Assembly: GCA_947629795.1 (NCBI GenBank)
Contig: CANRFC010000011.1
Coordinates: forward strand, 1 to 64,000
DNA length: 64,000 nt
From: an uncultured Oscillospiraceae bacterium
Lineage (GTDB): Bacteria; Bacillota; Clostridia; Oscillospirales; Oscillospiraceae
Direction: 5' to 3'
Below, one piece after another: positions 1 to 8,821 of the stretch. Every line of letters starts with the position of its first letter. The first letter of the stretch is position 1. Under the pieces are notes generated by a model. That model searched no databases. It saw only the letters and a program-made list of their open reading frames with translations, and was not told the origin of the DNA. Both the position numbers and the translations under genes were made by a program.

Positions 1-63
1 TTCAAGGCAATGAAGAACTTAAGGATGCGAAAAATAAAAATATGGAGGTGTAAGTCAAAGATC

Positions 64-1611
64 ATGCAGATCCCAATCATAGTTGCTGTTTTGATCGCCG
101 CCGTTGTAGGCGTGGTCTGTTTCGCCCTGGGCGTTGTCTACCGCAAGAACGTGGCTGAGAAGAAGATCTCCGGCGCCGAGGAGGAGGCCAAGCGCATCCT
201 CAACGAGGCCATCAAGACTTCGGAGAACAAGCAGCGCGAGGCCATGGTCGAGGCCAAGGAGGCCATCCTGGCCGCCCGCAACGAGTGGGAGAAGGAGGAG
301 AAGGAGCGCCGCTCCGACATCCAGAAGCAGGAGCACCGCCTTCAGCAGAAGGAGGAGAACCTGGACCGCAAGACCGACAACATCGAGAAGAAGGAGGAGA
401 CCCTCCAGAACAAGATCGCCGACCTGGAGCAGGCCCGGCAGGACGTGGAGGAGCTCAAGGACCAGCAGCGCGCCGAGCTGGAGCGCATCTCGGGCATGAC
501 CGCCGAGGAGGCCAAGGCCCAGCTCCTCCAGGAGCTGGAGCAGGAGGTCACCCACGAGTCGGCCGCCAAGATCAAGGAGGCCGAGGCCCGGTATAAGGAA
601 GAGGCCGACAGTCTGGCCCGGGAGGTCATCGGCCTGGCCATCCAGCGCTGCGCCGCCGACCACGTGGCCGAGGCCACGGTGAGCGTGGTGCCCCTGCCCA
701 ACGACGACATGAAGGGCCGCATCATCGGCCGGGAGGGCCGGAACATCCGCACCCTGGAGACCCTCACCGGCGTGGACCTCATCATCGACGACACCCCGGA
801 GGCCATCACGGTCTCCTGCTTCGACCCGGTGCGCCGGGAGATCGCCCGCATCGCCCTGGAGAAGCTCATCCAGGACGGCCGCATCCACCCCGCCCGCATC
901 GAGGAGATGGTGGAGAAGGCCAAGCGGGAGGTGGACGCCACCATCAAGGCCGAGGGCGAGCGGGCTGTTTTCGAGACCAACGTCCACGGCCTGCACCCCG
1001 AGCTGGTCAAGCTCCTGGGCCGCATGAAGTACCGCACCAGCTACGGCCAGAACGTGCTCAGCCACTCGGTGGAGGTGGCCCAGCTTGCCGGGCTCATGGC
1101 CTCCGAGCTGGGAGGCGACGTCACCGTGGCCAAGCGGGCCGGCCTGCTCCACGACCTGGGCAAGGCCATCGACCATGAGGTGGAGGGTTCCCACGTGGCC
1201 ATCGGCGTGGAGCTGGCCCGGAAGTACCACGAGAGCGAAGAGGTCATCAACGCCATCGAGGCCCACCACGGCGACGTGGAGCCCCAGACCCTCACCGCCG
1301 TGCTGGTCCAGGCCGCCGACGCGGTCTCCGCCGCCCGGCCCGGCGCCCGGCGGGAGAACCTGGAGAACTACATCAAGCGTCTGGAGACCCTGGAGGCCAT
1401 CGGCGCCTCCTTCCCCGGCGTGGAGAAGTGCTTCGCCATCCAGGCCGGCCGGGAGATCCGCATCATGGTGGAGCCCGAGAAAGTCACCGAGGACCAGATG
1501 GTCCTCCTGGCCCGGGATGTGGCCAAGAAGATCGAGGACGAGATGGAGTACCCCGGCCAGATCAAGGTCAACATCATCCGGGAGACCAAGGCCGTGGACT
1601 ACGCCAAATAA
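64..1611 (+). CDS. rny: Ribonuclease Y
   Basis: Membrane-anchored endoribonuclease that starts mRNA decay. The protein is 515 aa, the usual family length. It has an N-terminal membrane segment (about residues 3-26), a long charged coiled coil (about 35-190), a KH domain around residue 216 with [15 protein letters not shown], and an HD phosphohydrolase domain with HSVEVA (about 333) and [10 protein letters not shown] (about 361). The ORF is open to base 10, but ATG 64 gives the family-typical MQIPIIVAV start and follows GGAGGTG. In Bacillus the next gene is usually ymdB; here ymdB is 36 kb away. A strong hairpin terminator follows. Confidence 0.97.
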   Translation: MQIPIIVAVLIAAVVGVVCFALGVVYRKNVAEKKISGAEEEAKRILNEAIKTSENKQREAMVEAKEAILAARNEWEKEEKERRSDIQKQEHRLQQKEENLDRKTDNIEKKEETLQNKIADLEQARQDVEELKDQQRAELERISGMTAEEAKAQLLQELEQEVTHESAAKIKEAEARYKEEADSLAREVIGLAIQRCAADHVAEATVSVVPLPNDDMKGRIIGREGRNIRTLETLTGVDLIIDDTPEAITVSCFDPVRREIARIALEKLIQDGRIHPARIEEMVEKAKREVDATIKAEGERAVFETNVHGLHPELVKLLGRMKYRTSYGQNVLSHSVEVAQLAGLMASELGGDVTVAKRAGLLHDLGKAIDHEVEGSHVAIGVELARKYHESEEVINAIEAHHGDVEPQTLTAVLVQAADAVSAARPGARRENLENYIKRLETLEAIGASFPGVEKCFAIQAGREIRIMVEPEKVTEDQMVLLARDVAKKIEDEMEYPGQIKVNIIRETKAVDYAK

Positions 1612-1634
1612 CCTGCTCTCTTTCGGGAAATTCA

Positions 1635-1680
1635 GAAGCCCTGGGCGGATGTGCAGCATCCGCCCAGGGCTTCTTAACAC
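1635..1680 (+). terminator. Intrinsic terminator after rny
   Basis: Perfect 17-bp inverted repeat (GAAGCCCTGGGCGGATG and its complement) with a 5-nt loop, followed by a short TTCTTAA tail, 23 nt after the rny stop. Confidence 0.8.
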
Positions 1681-1737
1681 TCTGGAGTGGAAGGCAGGCA
1701 AAGAGAACTTTCATTGTTGAACAGCAGGACCCAGGTG

Positions 1738-1780
1738 AATGAAAGCGCCCCAAGCGGCTTCCGCTTGGGGCGCTTTCATT
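1738..1780 (-). terminator. Intrinsic terminator, convergent region
   Basis: Perfect 19-bp inverted repeat (AATGAAAGCGCCCCAAGCG arms, 5-nt loop) 40 nt downstream of the minus-strand permease gene. The A/T ends of the stem let it act in both directions. Confidence 0.75.
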
Positions 1781-1819
1781 ATGTAAGGGCGGATGGTTCC
1801 AAGTCCCCGGGTTTTTCCC

Positions 1820-2896
1820 TCAGTCCAGCTTCAGGTCCCCGTCCTTGATCCAGCCGATCTTCCGGAAGAACAGGCCGAAGGCCCAGGTGAGCAGGGCGGG
1901 GAGGACGAAGGAGATGAGGATGAGCCCGATCCAATGGAAGGCGGTGGGGGAGACGGCCACGGCCCCCACCTTCTCGACGGCCTTCTCGCTGGGAGCCAGC
2001 CACCCGGTCCACACCCCGATCTGCCCGCACAGGCCGCAGGTGCCCATGCCGGAGTTGATGGGGTCGCCGTTCATCTCCAGCTTGAACAGGCAGGTGGCCA
2101 GGGGCCCGGTGATGGCAGAGGCCAGGATGGGGGGGATCCAGATCCGGGGGTTCTTCACGATGTTGCCCATCTGAAGCATGGAGGTGCCGATGCCCTGGCT
2201 CACCAGGCCGCCCCAGCGGTTCTCCCGGAAGGACATGACGGCGAAGCCCACCATCTGGGCGCAGCACCCGGCCACGGCGGCGCCCCCCGCCAGGCCCACC
2301 AGGCCCAGGGTGTGGCAGATGGCGGCCGAGGAGATGGGCAGGGTCAGGGCGATGCCCACCAGCACGCTGACCAGGATGCCCATCCAGAAGGGCTGGAGCA
2401 TGGTGGCGTTGTTGATGAGGGTGCCGAAGGCGTCGGCGGCGGAGCCGATGGGGGGCGCGATGAGGTAGCTGAGCACCACTCCCACGAAGATGGTGACGAA
2501 GGGGGTCACCAGCAGGTCTACCTTGGTCTCCTTGGATACCGCCTTGCCGAACTCGGCGGCCAGGATGGCGATAAAGAGCACCGCCAGGGGCCCGCCGGCG
2601 CCGCCCAGGGAGTTGGCGGCCTGCCCCACGGCGGCCAGAGAGAAGAGCACCAGGGGCGGGGCCTGGAGGGCATAGCCGATGGCGATGGCCATGGCTGGGG
2701 CGGACATGGCAGAGGCGAAGGCACCCATGTTCACCAGGAACTCCACCCCCAGCTGCTGGCCCAGGGTCTTGATGATGGTGCCGATGAGCAGGGAGCAGAA
2801 CAGCCCCTGGGCCATGGCCCCCAAAGCGTCCACTCCATAGCGCCTGGCGGAGATGACGATGTTTTTCCGCTTGAGAAATTCCCGAAAGCTGTTCAT
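1820..2896 (-). CDS. PTS EIIC-like membrane permease (PfoR type)
   Basis: Polytopic membrane protein of 358 aa with about eight to nine hydrophobic segments. Glycine-rich motifs such as LGGAGGPLAVLF and NSGMGTCGLCGQIGVW fit the PTS EIIC family that includes PfoR. These are sugar-transporter-like proteins that often stand alone without EIIA/EIIB genes, as here. ATG 2896 was chosen because it follows AAGGGG and starts the hydrophilic lead MNSFREFLKRK; the longer ORF upstream is a shadow. A consensus promoter TTGACA-16-TATAAT lies just upstream. Substrate and energy coupling cannot be read from the sequence. Confidence 0.8.
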   Translation of the reverse strand: MNSFREFLKRKNIVISARRYGVDALGAMAQGLFCSLLIGTIIKTLGQQLGVEFLVNMGAFASAMSAPAMAIAIGYALQAPPLVLFSLAAVGQAANSLGGAGGPLAVLFIAILAAEFGKAVSKETKVDLLVTPFVTIFVGVVLSYLIAPPIGSAADAFGTLINNATMLQPFWMGILVSVLVGIALTLPISSAAICHTLGLVGLAGGAAVAGCCAQMVGFAVMSFRENRWGGLVSQGIGTSMLQMGNIVKNPRIWIPPILASAITGPLATCLFKLEMNGDPINSGMGTCGLCGQIGVWTGWLAPSEKAVEKVGAVAVSPTAFHWIGLILISFVLPALLTWAFGLFFRKIGWIKDGDLKLD

Positions 2897-2939
2897 TTGC
2901 AAAACCCCTTTTCCCGGCGAGGCACGCCTGTTTTCCCTA

Positions 2940-2967
2940 ATTATATTCGCCGACCCGGCGGTGTCAA
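2940..2967 (-). promoter_or_regulatory. SigA-type promoter of the PTS EIIC-like gene
   Basis: On the minus strand: TTGACA (2962-2967), 16-nt spacer, TATAAT (2940-2945), a perfect consensus 44 nt before the start codon. Confidence 0.8.
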
Positions 2968-3012
2968 GCGGCAGAATAGACGAATCTGGCAGGAAAAACC
3001 GCAACCCCTTTT

Positions 3013-3041
3013 GCATACCCCGGAGCTTTGTCCCATAGGAT
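3013..3041 (+). promoter_or_regulatory. Possible sporulation sigma-E promoter for yabPQ
   Basis: GCATACC, 14 nt, CATAGGAT resembles the Bacillus sigma-E consensus (KMATATT-N14-CATACAMT), 33 nt before yabP. yabP is sigma-E controlled in Bacillus. This is a pattern match only. Confidence 0.35.
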
Positions 3042-3073
3042 GGGATATCCGGAACAGAAAGGAAGGGGTCCCT

Positions 3074-3346
3074 ATGCCCTATGAAGAGCCCAAACTCACC
3101 CACCGCCTGGTCTTGGAGAGCCGGGAGAAGCTGACAGTCTCCGGCGTGGAGGAGGTGGAGAGCTTCGACGAGACCACCATCGTCATGGACACCGCCCTGG
3201 GCGCCCTCGTCGTCCGGGGGGAGGGCCTGCACATCGAAAAGCTCAGCCTGGACGGCGGCGACCTGGCGGTGGAGGGGACGGTGGAGTCCCTGACCTACGA
3301 GGAGAGCCGGGAGCGGGGCGGCTTTTTCTCCCGGCTGTGGCGGTAG
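3074..3346 (+). CDS. yabP: Sporulation protein YabP
   Basis: 90-aa protein of the YabP/YqfC family, required for spore coat/cortex assembly in Bacillus and made in the mother cell. The beta-rich pattern HRLVLESREKLTVSGVEEVESFDE, with the later GALVVRGEGLHIEKLSLDGG, is typical. ATG 3074 follows GGAAGGGG. The stop codon abuts the yabQ start (TAGATG), so the two are translationally adjacent. The order yabP-yabQ-divIC-yabR is the same as in Bacillus, which supports all four assignments. Confidence 0.93.
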   Translation: MPYEEPKLTHRLVLESREKLTVSGVEEVESFDETTIVMDTALGALVVRGEGLHIEKLSLDGGDLAVEGTVESLTYEESRERGGFFSRLWR

Positions 3347-4024
3347 ATGGGCTTCCGCAACGCCGACCAGCTCTGCTCCTTCCTGGGCGCCGCCGCCCTG
3401 GGGGCCGCCCTGGGGCTGCTCTACGACCTGCTGCGCATCCTCCGCGCCCGCCTGGGGGGCCGGGTCTTCTCCGCCGTGCTGGACCTGCTCTTCTGGCTCA
3501 CCGCCACGGCGTCCCTGTTCGTCTACTGCGTCCTGGCGGGAGACGGCCAGGTGCGCATCTACCTGATGCTGGGGGTGATCCTGGGCCTGTGGGCCTACTT
3601 TCCCCTGTGTAGCCGATGGACCCTCCGGGTGGGCTTCCGGGTGGCCGATGTGGTGGGCTTTTTGGCAAAATTGTGCCTTTGGCCCTGGAAAATGGTGGCA
3701 AGTTTGGGCAAAAAAATCGCCCTTCACGGAAAAAAACTCTTCCATTATGCCCGGAAATGGTATAAAATAGACCCAACTAAGGACGGGGAGGGTGAGGACC
3801 ATGCAGATCAAACGGGCAAGCTTTCTGACCAAGCTCGTGGTGCTGGCCCTGCTCATCGCCGCCTCAGTGGGTCTTCTGCGCATGCAGGAGCGCATCACCC
3901 AGGCCGAGGCCGACCGGGACGAGCAGCGCCTGAAGGTGGCCCAGCAGACCCAGATCAACGCCGACCTGCAGGACGCCGTGGAAAACAGCGACGACCCCGA
4001 GCGGCAGGCCGACATCGCCCGTGA
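3347..4024 (+). CDS. yabQ: Sporulation protein YabQ, ORF overlapping divIC
   Basis: The first ~140 residues are a YabQ-like membrane protein: several hydrophobic segments, the early LLYDLLRILRARLGG motif and a basic tail ending near ARKWYKIDPTK. YabQ acts in spore cortex formation. The frame then stays open for about 85 more codons inside divIC, overlapping it out of frame by 224 nt (3801-4024). That tail has the Ala/Gly/Pro/Arg composition of a shadow translation. Stops in the other two frames lie right at the natural end (TAG 3768, TAA 3778), so either a one-base indel or loss of the stop is possible. The functional end is uncertain. Confidence 0.8.
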   Translation: MGFRNADQLCSFLGAAALGAALGLLYDLLRILRARLGGRVFSAVLDLLFWLTATASLFVYCVLAGDGQVRIYLMLGVILGLWAYFPLCSRWTLRVGFRVADVVGFLAKLCLWPWKMVASLGKKIALHGKKLFHYARKWYKIDPTKDGEGEDHADQTGKLSDQARGAGPAHRRLSGSSAHAGAHHPGRGRPGRAAPEGGPADPDQRRPAGRRGKQRRPRAAGRHRP

Positions 4025-4076
4025 CAAGCTGGGCCTGGCTGCCCCCGGCGAGAAGGTCATTATCTTTACCGATTAG
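3801..4076 (+). CDS. divIC: Septum formation initiator DivIC/FtsB-like
   Basis: 91-aa bitopic division protein: short basic N-terminus, one membrane segment (LVVLALLIAASVGLL), a coiled coil rich in Q/E/R, and the conserved C-terminal ARDKLGLAAPGEKVIIF. It joins the FtsL/DivIB complex at the septum. ATG 3801 is preferred over GTG 3792 because GGGGAGGG ends 8 nt upstream of it. An extended -10 (TGGTATAAA, 3758-3766) inside yabQ could give it its own transcription. It is the third gene of the yabP-yabR block. Confidence 0.92.
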   Translation: MQIKRASFLTKLVVLALLIAASVGLLRMQERITQAEADRDEQRLKVAQQTQINADLQDAVENSDDPERQADIARDKLGLAAPGEKVIIFTD

Positions 4077-4078
4077 CC

Positions 4079-4119
4079 TACTTTCTTTTGAAAAAGAAAG
4101 TAGGCAAAGAAAACTTCAT
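4079..4119 (+). repeat. Dispersed palindromic repeat, copy 1
   Basis: ACTTTCTTTTGAAAAAGAAAG palindrome followed by a directional tail GCAAAGAAAACTTCAT, starting a few bases after the divIC stop. A nearly identical 40-nt copy sits at 54788-54830 on the minus strand, immediately after the metI stop. A second, shorter hairpin (CCCTTTCTTTT / AAAAGAAAGGG, 4123-4148) follows this copy. Confidence 0.75.
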
Positions 4120-4248
4120 TTCCCCTTTCTTTTGAAGAAAAGAAAGGGAATAAGGAAATGGGGTTTCAAGAACGTTAAATGCGGTCCCCGCCCTTTGTGT
4201 GTGGGGCGGGGCCCGGAGAGATAAAACGGAGGAGGACGGTTCGTTCGT

Positions 4249-4719
4249 ATGGAGTTCGAAGTAGGTTCTATCGTAGAGGGAAAGGTCAGCGGGATCACCA
4301 AGTTCGGGGCGTTCATCTCCCTGCCGGAGAACCGGTCGGGTCTGTGCCACATCTCGGAGATCGCCTACACCTACGTCAATGATGTGAAGGACTACCTGCA
4401 GGAGGGGCAGGAGGTCAAGGTCAAGGTCATCGGCATCGACGACTCTGGCCGCATCAACCTGTCCATCAAGAAGGCCCAGGACCCTCCGCCTCACAGCGGC
4501 GGACCCTCCGCGCCCCGTCAGGGGGGAGGCCGCGCCCCCGGCGGCGCCCGCAGCGGCGGCACCCGCAGTGCCGGCTTCACCGGCGTGCGCAAAAGCGCCG
4601 AGCCCCAGACCTTCGAGGATAAGCTCAAGCAGTTCATGGCCTCCTCTGACAGCAAGCTCTCCGAGCTGAAGATAAACGAGCGCCGCTCCAGCCGCCGGGG
4701 CGGCGGGGGCCGGAAGTAA
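4249..4719 (+). CDS. yabR: S1 domain RNA-binding protein YabR
   Basis: 156-aa protein with one S1/OB-fold at residues 1-75 (VEGKVSGITKFGAFISLPEN, GLCHISEIA, GRINLSIKKA), then a Gly/Arg/Pro-rich linker and a short C-terminal helix FEDKLKQFMASSDSKL. It is the general-stress-13/YabR type, likely associated with ribosomes or RNA. It follows divIC as in Bacillus. GGAGGAGG precedes ATG 4249. Confidence 0.92.
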   Translation: MEFEVGSIVEGKVSGITKFGAFISLPENRSGLCHISEIAYTYVNDVKDYLQEGQEVKVKVIGIDDSGRINLSIKKAQDPPPHSGGPSAPRQGGGRAPGGARSGGTRSAGFTGVRKSAEPQTFEDKLKQFMASSDSKLSELKINERRSSRRGGGGRK

Positions 4720-4741
4720 GCCTACATAATTGCCGCAAAAA

Positions 4742-4778
4742 AGCTCCCTGAGACATGGTCTCAGGGAGCTCGTTTTTT
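4742..4778 (+). terminator. Intrinsic terminator after yabR
   Basis: 13-bp stem AGCTCCCTGAGAC with loop ATG, followed by CGTTTTTT. It lies between the convergent yabR and blaR1-like genes. Confidence 0.9.
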
Positions 4779-4779
4779 C

Positions 4780-7700
4780 TCATTGTCCGGCGTATGCCTT
4801 GTCGAACCAGGCCCGCAGCAGGGGATAGGGCAGTTCTCCCGCCGTCCCGTCCACCGTGTACCACTTTGCCTCCTGGCTGTCGCGCTGGGTCTTTACCAGG
4901 CCGTTGTCCCACACCTGGATGAGCTCGTACCAGTCGCTGTCCGAGAGGATGACACTGGCTCCGTCGGGCTCCCGGTCGGGGGCCTCGGCCCGCTCCCAGC
5001 TCGTCCCGCCGCCGCTGCGCAGCTTCTCCAGGCACTCCGCGGCGCCGGGGGTGGTCAGCTCCGATGTGACCGCCCCGCCCCCGCCGCCGGGGTCGCTGCA
5101 GGTGAGCAGCACCGGCTCGCCGTAGGTGAGGGACTCCAGGACGAGCTGGAACTCCAGGGCGGCGTAGCTGGTGGGGCTTACGTCCACCCCGTGCTCCTCC
5201 AGGTCCCGGAAGAACCACTGCCGACCCCAGATGGAGTCCAGTTCTCCCTCGTCGTTTTCAAAGGTGAAGAGGAACTCCTGTCCCTCCCCGGTTTCCAAAA
5301 AGGCCAGACAGCCGGAGAATCCGGCGTGGTCCACACCGGCCCAGCCGTCCTCGGTGAGGTAGCTCCCCCCGGCCCAGACGAACTTCTCCGGCGCCGTGGT
5401 GTGGATCTGCCCGCCGTAGCTCCAGCACCGGATCACCGTGTCCCCCAGGCGGAAGGGCCGGGGCCCGGAGAGGGAGGTGATGCGCCAGTCGTCGATGGGC
5501 ATATCGTACTCCCCGCCGCCGCCGTCCGCCAGGCGGAAGGTCCCGTCGGCCTGCTCGGTGAGCAGGGCGGCAAAGGCCGACTTGGCCTGCTCCACCACAT
5601 CCCCGGGGATCCCAGTGTCCGCCCCCTCCGCCACGTGGTCGATGACGGCCCGGTCGATCTTGTAGACCAGGATATTCTCCCCGTCAAAGTAGAGATACCG
5701 CTCCCACATGGCCCCACCGGTCTCATCGTCCCAGTCGGTGAGCCCGTTGGCGTAGAGGTACCGGCCATAGGGCTCCCACCGGAAGTAGTCCCAGTAGTTC
5801 AGCTCCGGGCAGGCCTCCAGCAGGAGCTTTTCCAGGTCGGCCTCGTACACAACCCCGTCCCGCAGGAAGAAGATCTGCCGCCCGGCGGCCAGCTCGTCCA
5901 CGCCGTCTCCGTCCAGGTCCACCTGGTGGATCACGGTGCTGTCAGCCCGGCACCGGGCCAGCAGGACCAGCGCCCCGTCCCCGTTGAAGCAATAGAGGTC
6001 CCGCAGGTACCCGTCCACCTGCTCGCTGTACTCTGCGGAGTAGTCCACATAGAACCCGTCCCGGCCAAGGAGGTCGTGGAAAAAGTACATATTGCTCTGC
6101 CCGGTGAGGAAGGCGTGATAAACGCCGCTTTCATCCTCATAGGCGGCGGTGTACTTCCCGTCCTCCGCGCCGTAGATGCACACGTGCCTGCCGTCAAAGT
6201 TCCAGCTGGCGGTATACTGGGTGGTGTCGTCCGGCCCCGGGACCTGGGTCACCGCCACCGCCTGGGCGGCGTAGGGCTCCAGGTCCTTCAGGGAGATGAC
6301 CGCCGCCGGCTCGCCGCCGGGCAGCACCGTGGGGATGGCCGGGTGCTCGCACACCTGATTGGACACGAACCAATAGGTCCCGTCCTCCCCCTCCTCCAAC
6401 GTCACACAGTACCAGTTGTTCCCGTTGAAATTGCTGTTGTGGTAGAGCCTTATCAGCGTGCTGCTGCCGGTGGTCTCCCGGGTGCCGCACAGGAAGTCCA
6501 GATAGCCGCAGTAGTTGGTGTCTCCGTGCATCCAGTAGTAGGCGTCATACTGGGCGGAGTAGGTGAAGCCGTCCAACCCCTTCTTGGCGGTGTCGGCGGA
6601 GGTCAGGCCGGTGTTGGCCTGGAGAAGCGCGTCCATCTCCGCCCCTGTCAGCTTGCTGGCGGGGCAGGGCAGGTCGTTCCAGCTCTCGTACCCAAAGACC
6701 GCCTTCAGCTCCTCCTCGGAGAAGGGGATGGTGCCGTCGCAGTAAAAGAGCTGGTAGAGGTCGATGTTCTCGGGCTTGTCATAGAGGTTGAGGGGATTGG
6801 CAAACTGGTTGCGAATGTTGTAGTACTCCCGGGTCCCGTCCCCCCAGGTGGCGTAGAGCTGGCTCTGGTTGGAGCCGGAGGAGTTGAAGAACTGCTCGTT
6901 GAACCACTCCAGCTCTTCTCCGGTGAGGGCCGCGGGCCCAAAGACCTCCACGGGAGCAACGCTCTCCGCGGGCTTGCTGCTCTCCGCGGGCTTGCCGCTC
7001 TCCGCCGGGTCCTGGGTCTGGGCCCCGGTGAAGGTGCAGGCCGCCGTCACCAGGGTGACCAATATGGCCAGGGCCACGGCTGCCGCCGCCACCCGGGGCT
7101 TTTTCGCGATGAGCTTGACCCGTTCCATAATGCCTCCTTTTCTGTCGGTCATGGTGGTGGCCGTCTGCAGGAGCCGTCCCGGCGACGCGCTCACCGCCGC
7201 CATGTCCACCAAGGTTTTTCCATAGGCCAGCCGCTCCGGCTCGCCCAGCCGGGCGATGGCCCCCTCGTCACAGGCCAGCTCGCAGTCCCGCCGGCTCAGA
7301 TCGGCCGCCCACCACACCAGGGGGTCGAACCAGTAGAGGCACAGGCACACCCCCCGCACCAGGGCCCACATCGGGTCCCGGTGCCGCAGATGGGTGAGCT
7401 CGTGGGCCAGCACGTGGCGCAGCCGACGCCCGTCCCCGGCGCAGTCGGGGGTGACGTACACCGCCGGGCGGAGCAGCCCCACCAGACAGGGGGAGGAGAC
7501 CCCGCCCGAGACAAATACCGGCACGGGGCACCCCTCCGCCGCCAGGGGCCTGGCCCCCCGGCGGGCGTGGCGGCGGAAGAAGAGGTTCACGCAGAAGAGC
7601 CACACCCCCATGAGTGCCACGCCGCACAGCCACACCACCGTGAGGACCTGCACCCAGTCCACCGCCGGAGTGGCCCCCGGGGAGAGAAGCTGTGTCCAGC

Positions 7701-8124
7701 CCCCTGCCGGGAGACTTTCCCACAGGGAGGGGGCGTCCCCATCCCCCCGGATGGGCGCTCCGGGAGAAACGGGGTCTGAATGGGTGCCGTCGGAGCCCTC
7801 CACGGGGCCTTTTTCCGGGGAGTCGGGTCCCGAAACAGGGGAGTAAACACCGCCAAAATTCGGCGTTTTTCCCGCCTCCTGCCCCTGCTGGGAGAGGGCG
7901 GGGACCCCCTCCCACCGGGGCAGAGCGGCCTGCTGGGCCGCCTGGGGCACCACATTGAGTACGCTGACCCGGGACCCCGGCAGGCTCACCGGCACCAGCA
8001 GCCGTACCGCCACCACCAGCCACAGGGCGTACTGCAGCCGCAGGCTGATCCGCCCCCGCAGCAGGTAGCGCAGCAGGGCCATCACCAGGATCAGCACCGA
8101 GGAAGTGATGAGCATTTCTCTCAT
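4780..8124 (-). CDS. BlaR1/MecR1-type M56 metallopeptidase with very large extracellular region
   Basis: 1114-aa membrane sensor protease. N-terminal membrane helices (residues about 5-45 and 155-185) frame a cytosolic M56 zinc-protease domain with HELTHLRHRD (about 243) and downstream CELACDEGAI. A further membrane segment lies near 345-365. After it comes an external region of about 740 residues. This region shows no SxxK/STG penicillin-binding signature that I could find, but includes DLDGDGVDELA, an FG-GAP-like calcium loop. By analogy it senses an extracellular ligand and inactivates the partner BlaI-like repressor. The ligand is unlikely to be a beta-lactam by the classic domain. It overlaps the repressor gene by 4 nt (ATGA). 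Confidence 0.85.
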   Translation of the reverse strand: MREMLITSSVLILVMALLRYLLRGRISLRLQYALWLVVAVRLLVPVSLPGSRVSVLNVVPQAAQQAALPRWEGVPALSQQGQEAGKTPNFGGVYSPVSGPDSPEKGPVEGSDGTHSDPVSPGAPIRGDGDAPSLWESLPAGGWTQLLSPGATPAVDWVQVLTVVWLCGVALMGVWLFCVNLFFRRHARRGARPLAAEGCPVPVFVSGGVSSPCLVGLLRPAVYVTPDCAGDGRRLRHVLAHELTHLRHRDPMWALVRGVCLCLYWFDPLVWWAADLSRRDCELACDEGAIARLGEPERLAYGKTLVDMAAVSASPGRLLQTATTMTDRKGGIMERVKLIAKKPRVAAAAVALAILVTLVTAACTFTGAQTQDPAESGKPAESSKPAESVAPVEVFGPAALTGEELEWFNEQFFNSSGSNQSQLYATWGDGTREYYNIRNQFANPLNLYDKPENIDLYQLFYCDGTIPFSEEELKAVFGYESWNDLPCPASKLTGAEMDALLQANTGLTSADTAKKGLDGFTYSAQYDAYYWMHGDTNYCGYLDFLCGTRETTGSSTLIRLYHNSNFNGNNWYCVTLEEGEDGTYWFVSNQVCEHPAIPTVLPGGEPAAVISLKDLEPYAAQAVAVTQVPGPDDTTQYTASWNFDGRHVCIYGAEDGKYTAAYEDESGVYHAFLTGQSNMYFFHDLLGRDGFYVDYSAEYSEQVDGYLRDLYCFNGDGALVLLARCRADSTVIHQVDLDGDGVDELAAGRQIFFLRDGVVYEADLEKLLLEACPELNYWDYFRWEPYGRYLYANGLTDWDDETGGAMWERYLYFDGENILVYKIDRAVIDHVAEGADTGIPGDVVEQAKSAFAALLTEQADGTFRLADGGGGEYDMPIDDWRITSLSGPRPFRLGDTVIRCWSYGGQIHTTAPEKFVWAGGSYLTEDGWAGVDHAGFSGCLAFLETGEGQEFLFTFENDEGELDSIWGRQWFFRDLEEHGVDVSPTSYAALEFQLVLESLTYGEPVLLTCSDPGGGGGAVTSELTTPGAAECLEKLRSGGGTSWERAEAPDREPDGASVILSDSDWYELIQVWDNGLVKTQRDSQEAKWYTVDGTAGELPYPLLRAWFDKAYAGQ

Positions 8125-8504
8125 TTCGTCCCCTCCTCCGCCTGCCTGAGAATGTCATAGAGTTCTTCGATCTCCGAGCGGGACAGGCCCTCCCGCTCCA
8201 CCAGGGCGTTGACCAGAAGCCCCACGCTGCCGTGGTAGGCCCGGCGGAGGAGGGAGTCGGTCTCGGCGGCCACCACCCGGTCCCGCTCCACCGCCGCCCG
8301 GAAGAGCTTGGCGCGCCCCTCCTGCCGGTGGGTGAGAAGGCCCTTCTCCTCCATCCGCCGCACCATGGTGGTCACGGTGCTCTTGGCCCAGCCGGCGGAC
8401 TTCTCCAGCTCCCGGACCAGCTCCATAAGGGTCCGGTCCCCCGTCCAGAGGACCTCCATGACCCGCCACTCGCTCTGGGTCAGACTGATGGGCTCGCGTT
8501 CCAT
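8121..8504 (-). CDS. BlaI/MecI-family repressor
   Basis: 127-aa winged-helix repressor. MEREPISLTQSEWRVMEVLW and the recognition region AKSTVTTMVRRMEEKGLL are family hallmarks. The C-terminal half should dimerise and carry the site cut by the partner protease. ATG 8504 was chosen; the longer track ORF runs through the operator. A 22-bp perfect palindrome and a second TACAATTGT half-site lie in the promoter, so the two-gene operon is very probably autoregulated. Confidence 0.93.
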   Translation of the reverse strand: MEREPISLTQSEWRVMEVLWTGDRTLMELVRELEKSAGWAKSTVTTMVRRMEEKGLLTHRQEGRAKLFRAAVERDRVVAAETDSLLRRAYHGSVGLLVNALVEREGLSRSEIEELYDILRQAEEGTK

Positions 8505-8528
8505 AAACAGGACCTCCCTGAAAACGAT

Positions 8529-8578
8529 TTGGTTTACAGCTGTAAACCAAGCATACCAGAAAGGTCTACAATTGTCAA
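8529..8578 (-). promoter_or_regulatory. BlaI-type operator and promoter of the blaI-blaR1-like operon
   Basis: Minus-strand promoter TTGACA (8573-8578), 17 nt, TATGCT (8550-8555). Directly downstream, over the expected start of transcription, is a perfect palindrome of TTGGTTTACAG and its complement (8529-8550), containing the TACA/TGTA core of BlaI/MecI operators. A second imperfect site, CTACAATTGTC, overlaps the -35. Confidence 0.85.
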
Positions 8579-8821
8579 CCAAAAAAGGATGACAATTTGG
8601 ATACAAGGCGGGCCGAGGGGAGCCGGAGCCCAAATGCGCCGCGGTAGTGGGCCGGACGCATCAAGGCAAAGAGAGCTGGGGCCGCGATCCAAAGGGCGCG
8701 GGGGGATGGCGGGGCGGGCCTGCCGCGGGCGGGAGAGGCGGAAGCGGCAAAAAATGGGGATATTTTACAAGACTTTTCGGGGCATTGGCGGTACAATACG
8801 GGGAGAGGGGAGGGAGAGGAC

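Noticed and set aside
55-1701. 548-aa minus-strand ORF opposite rny
   Set aside because: Leu/Gly/Val-rich shadow of the GC-rich rny gene; no RBS or domain pattern.
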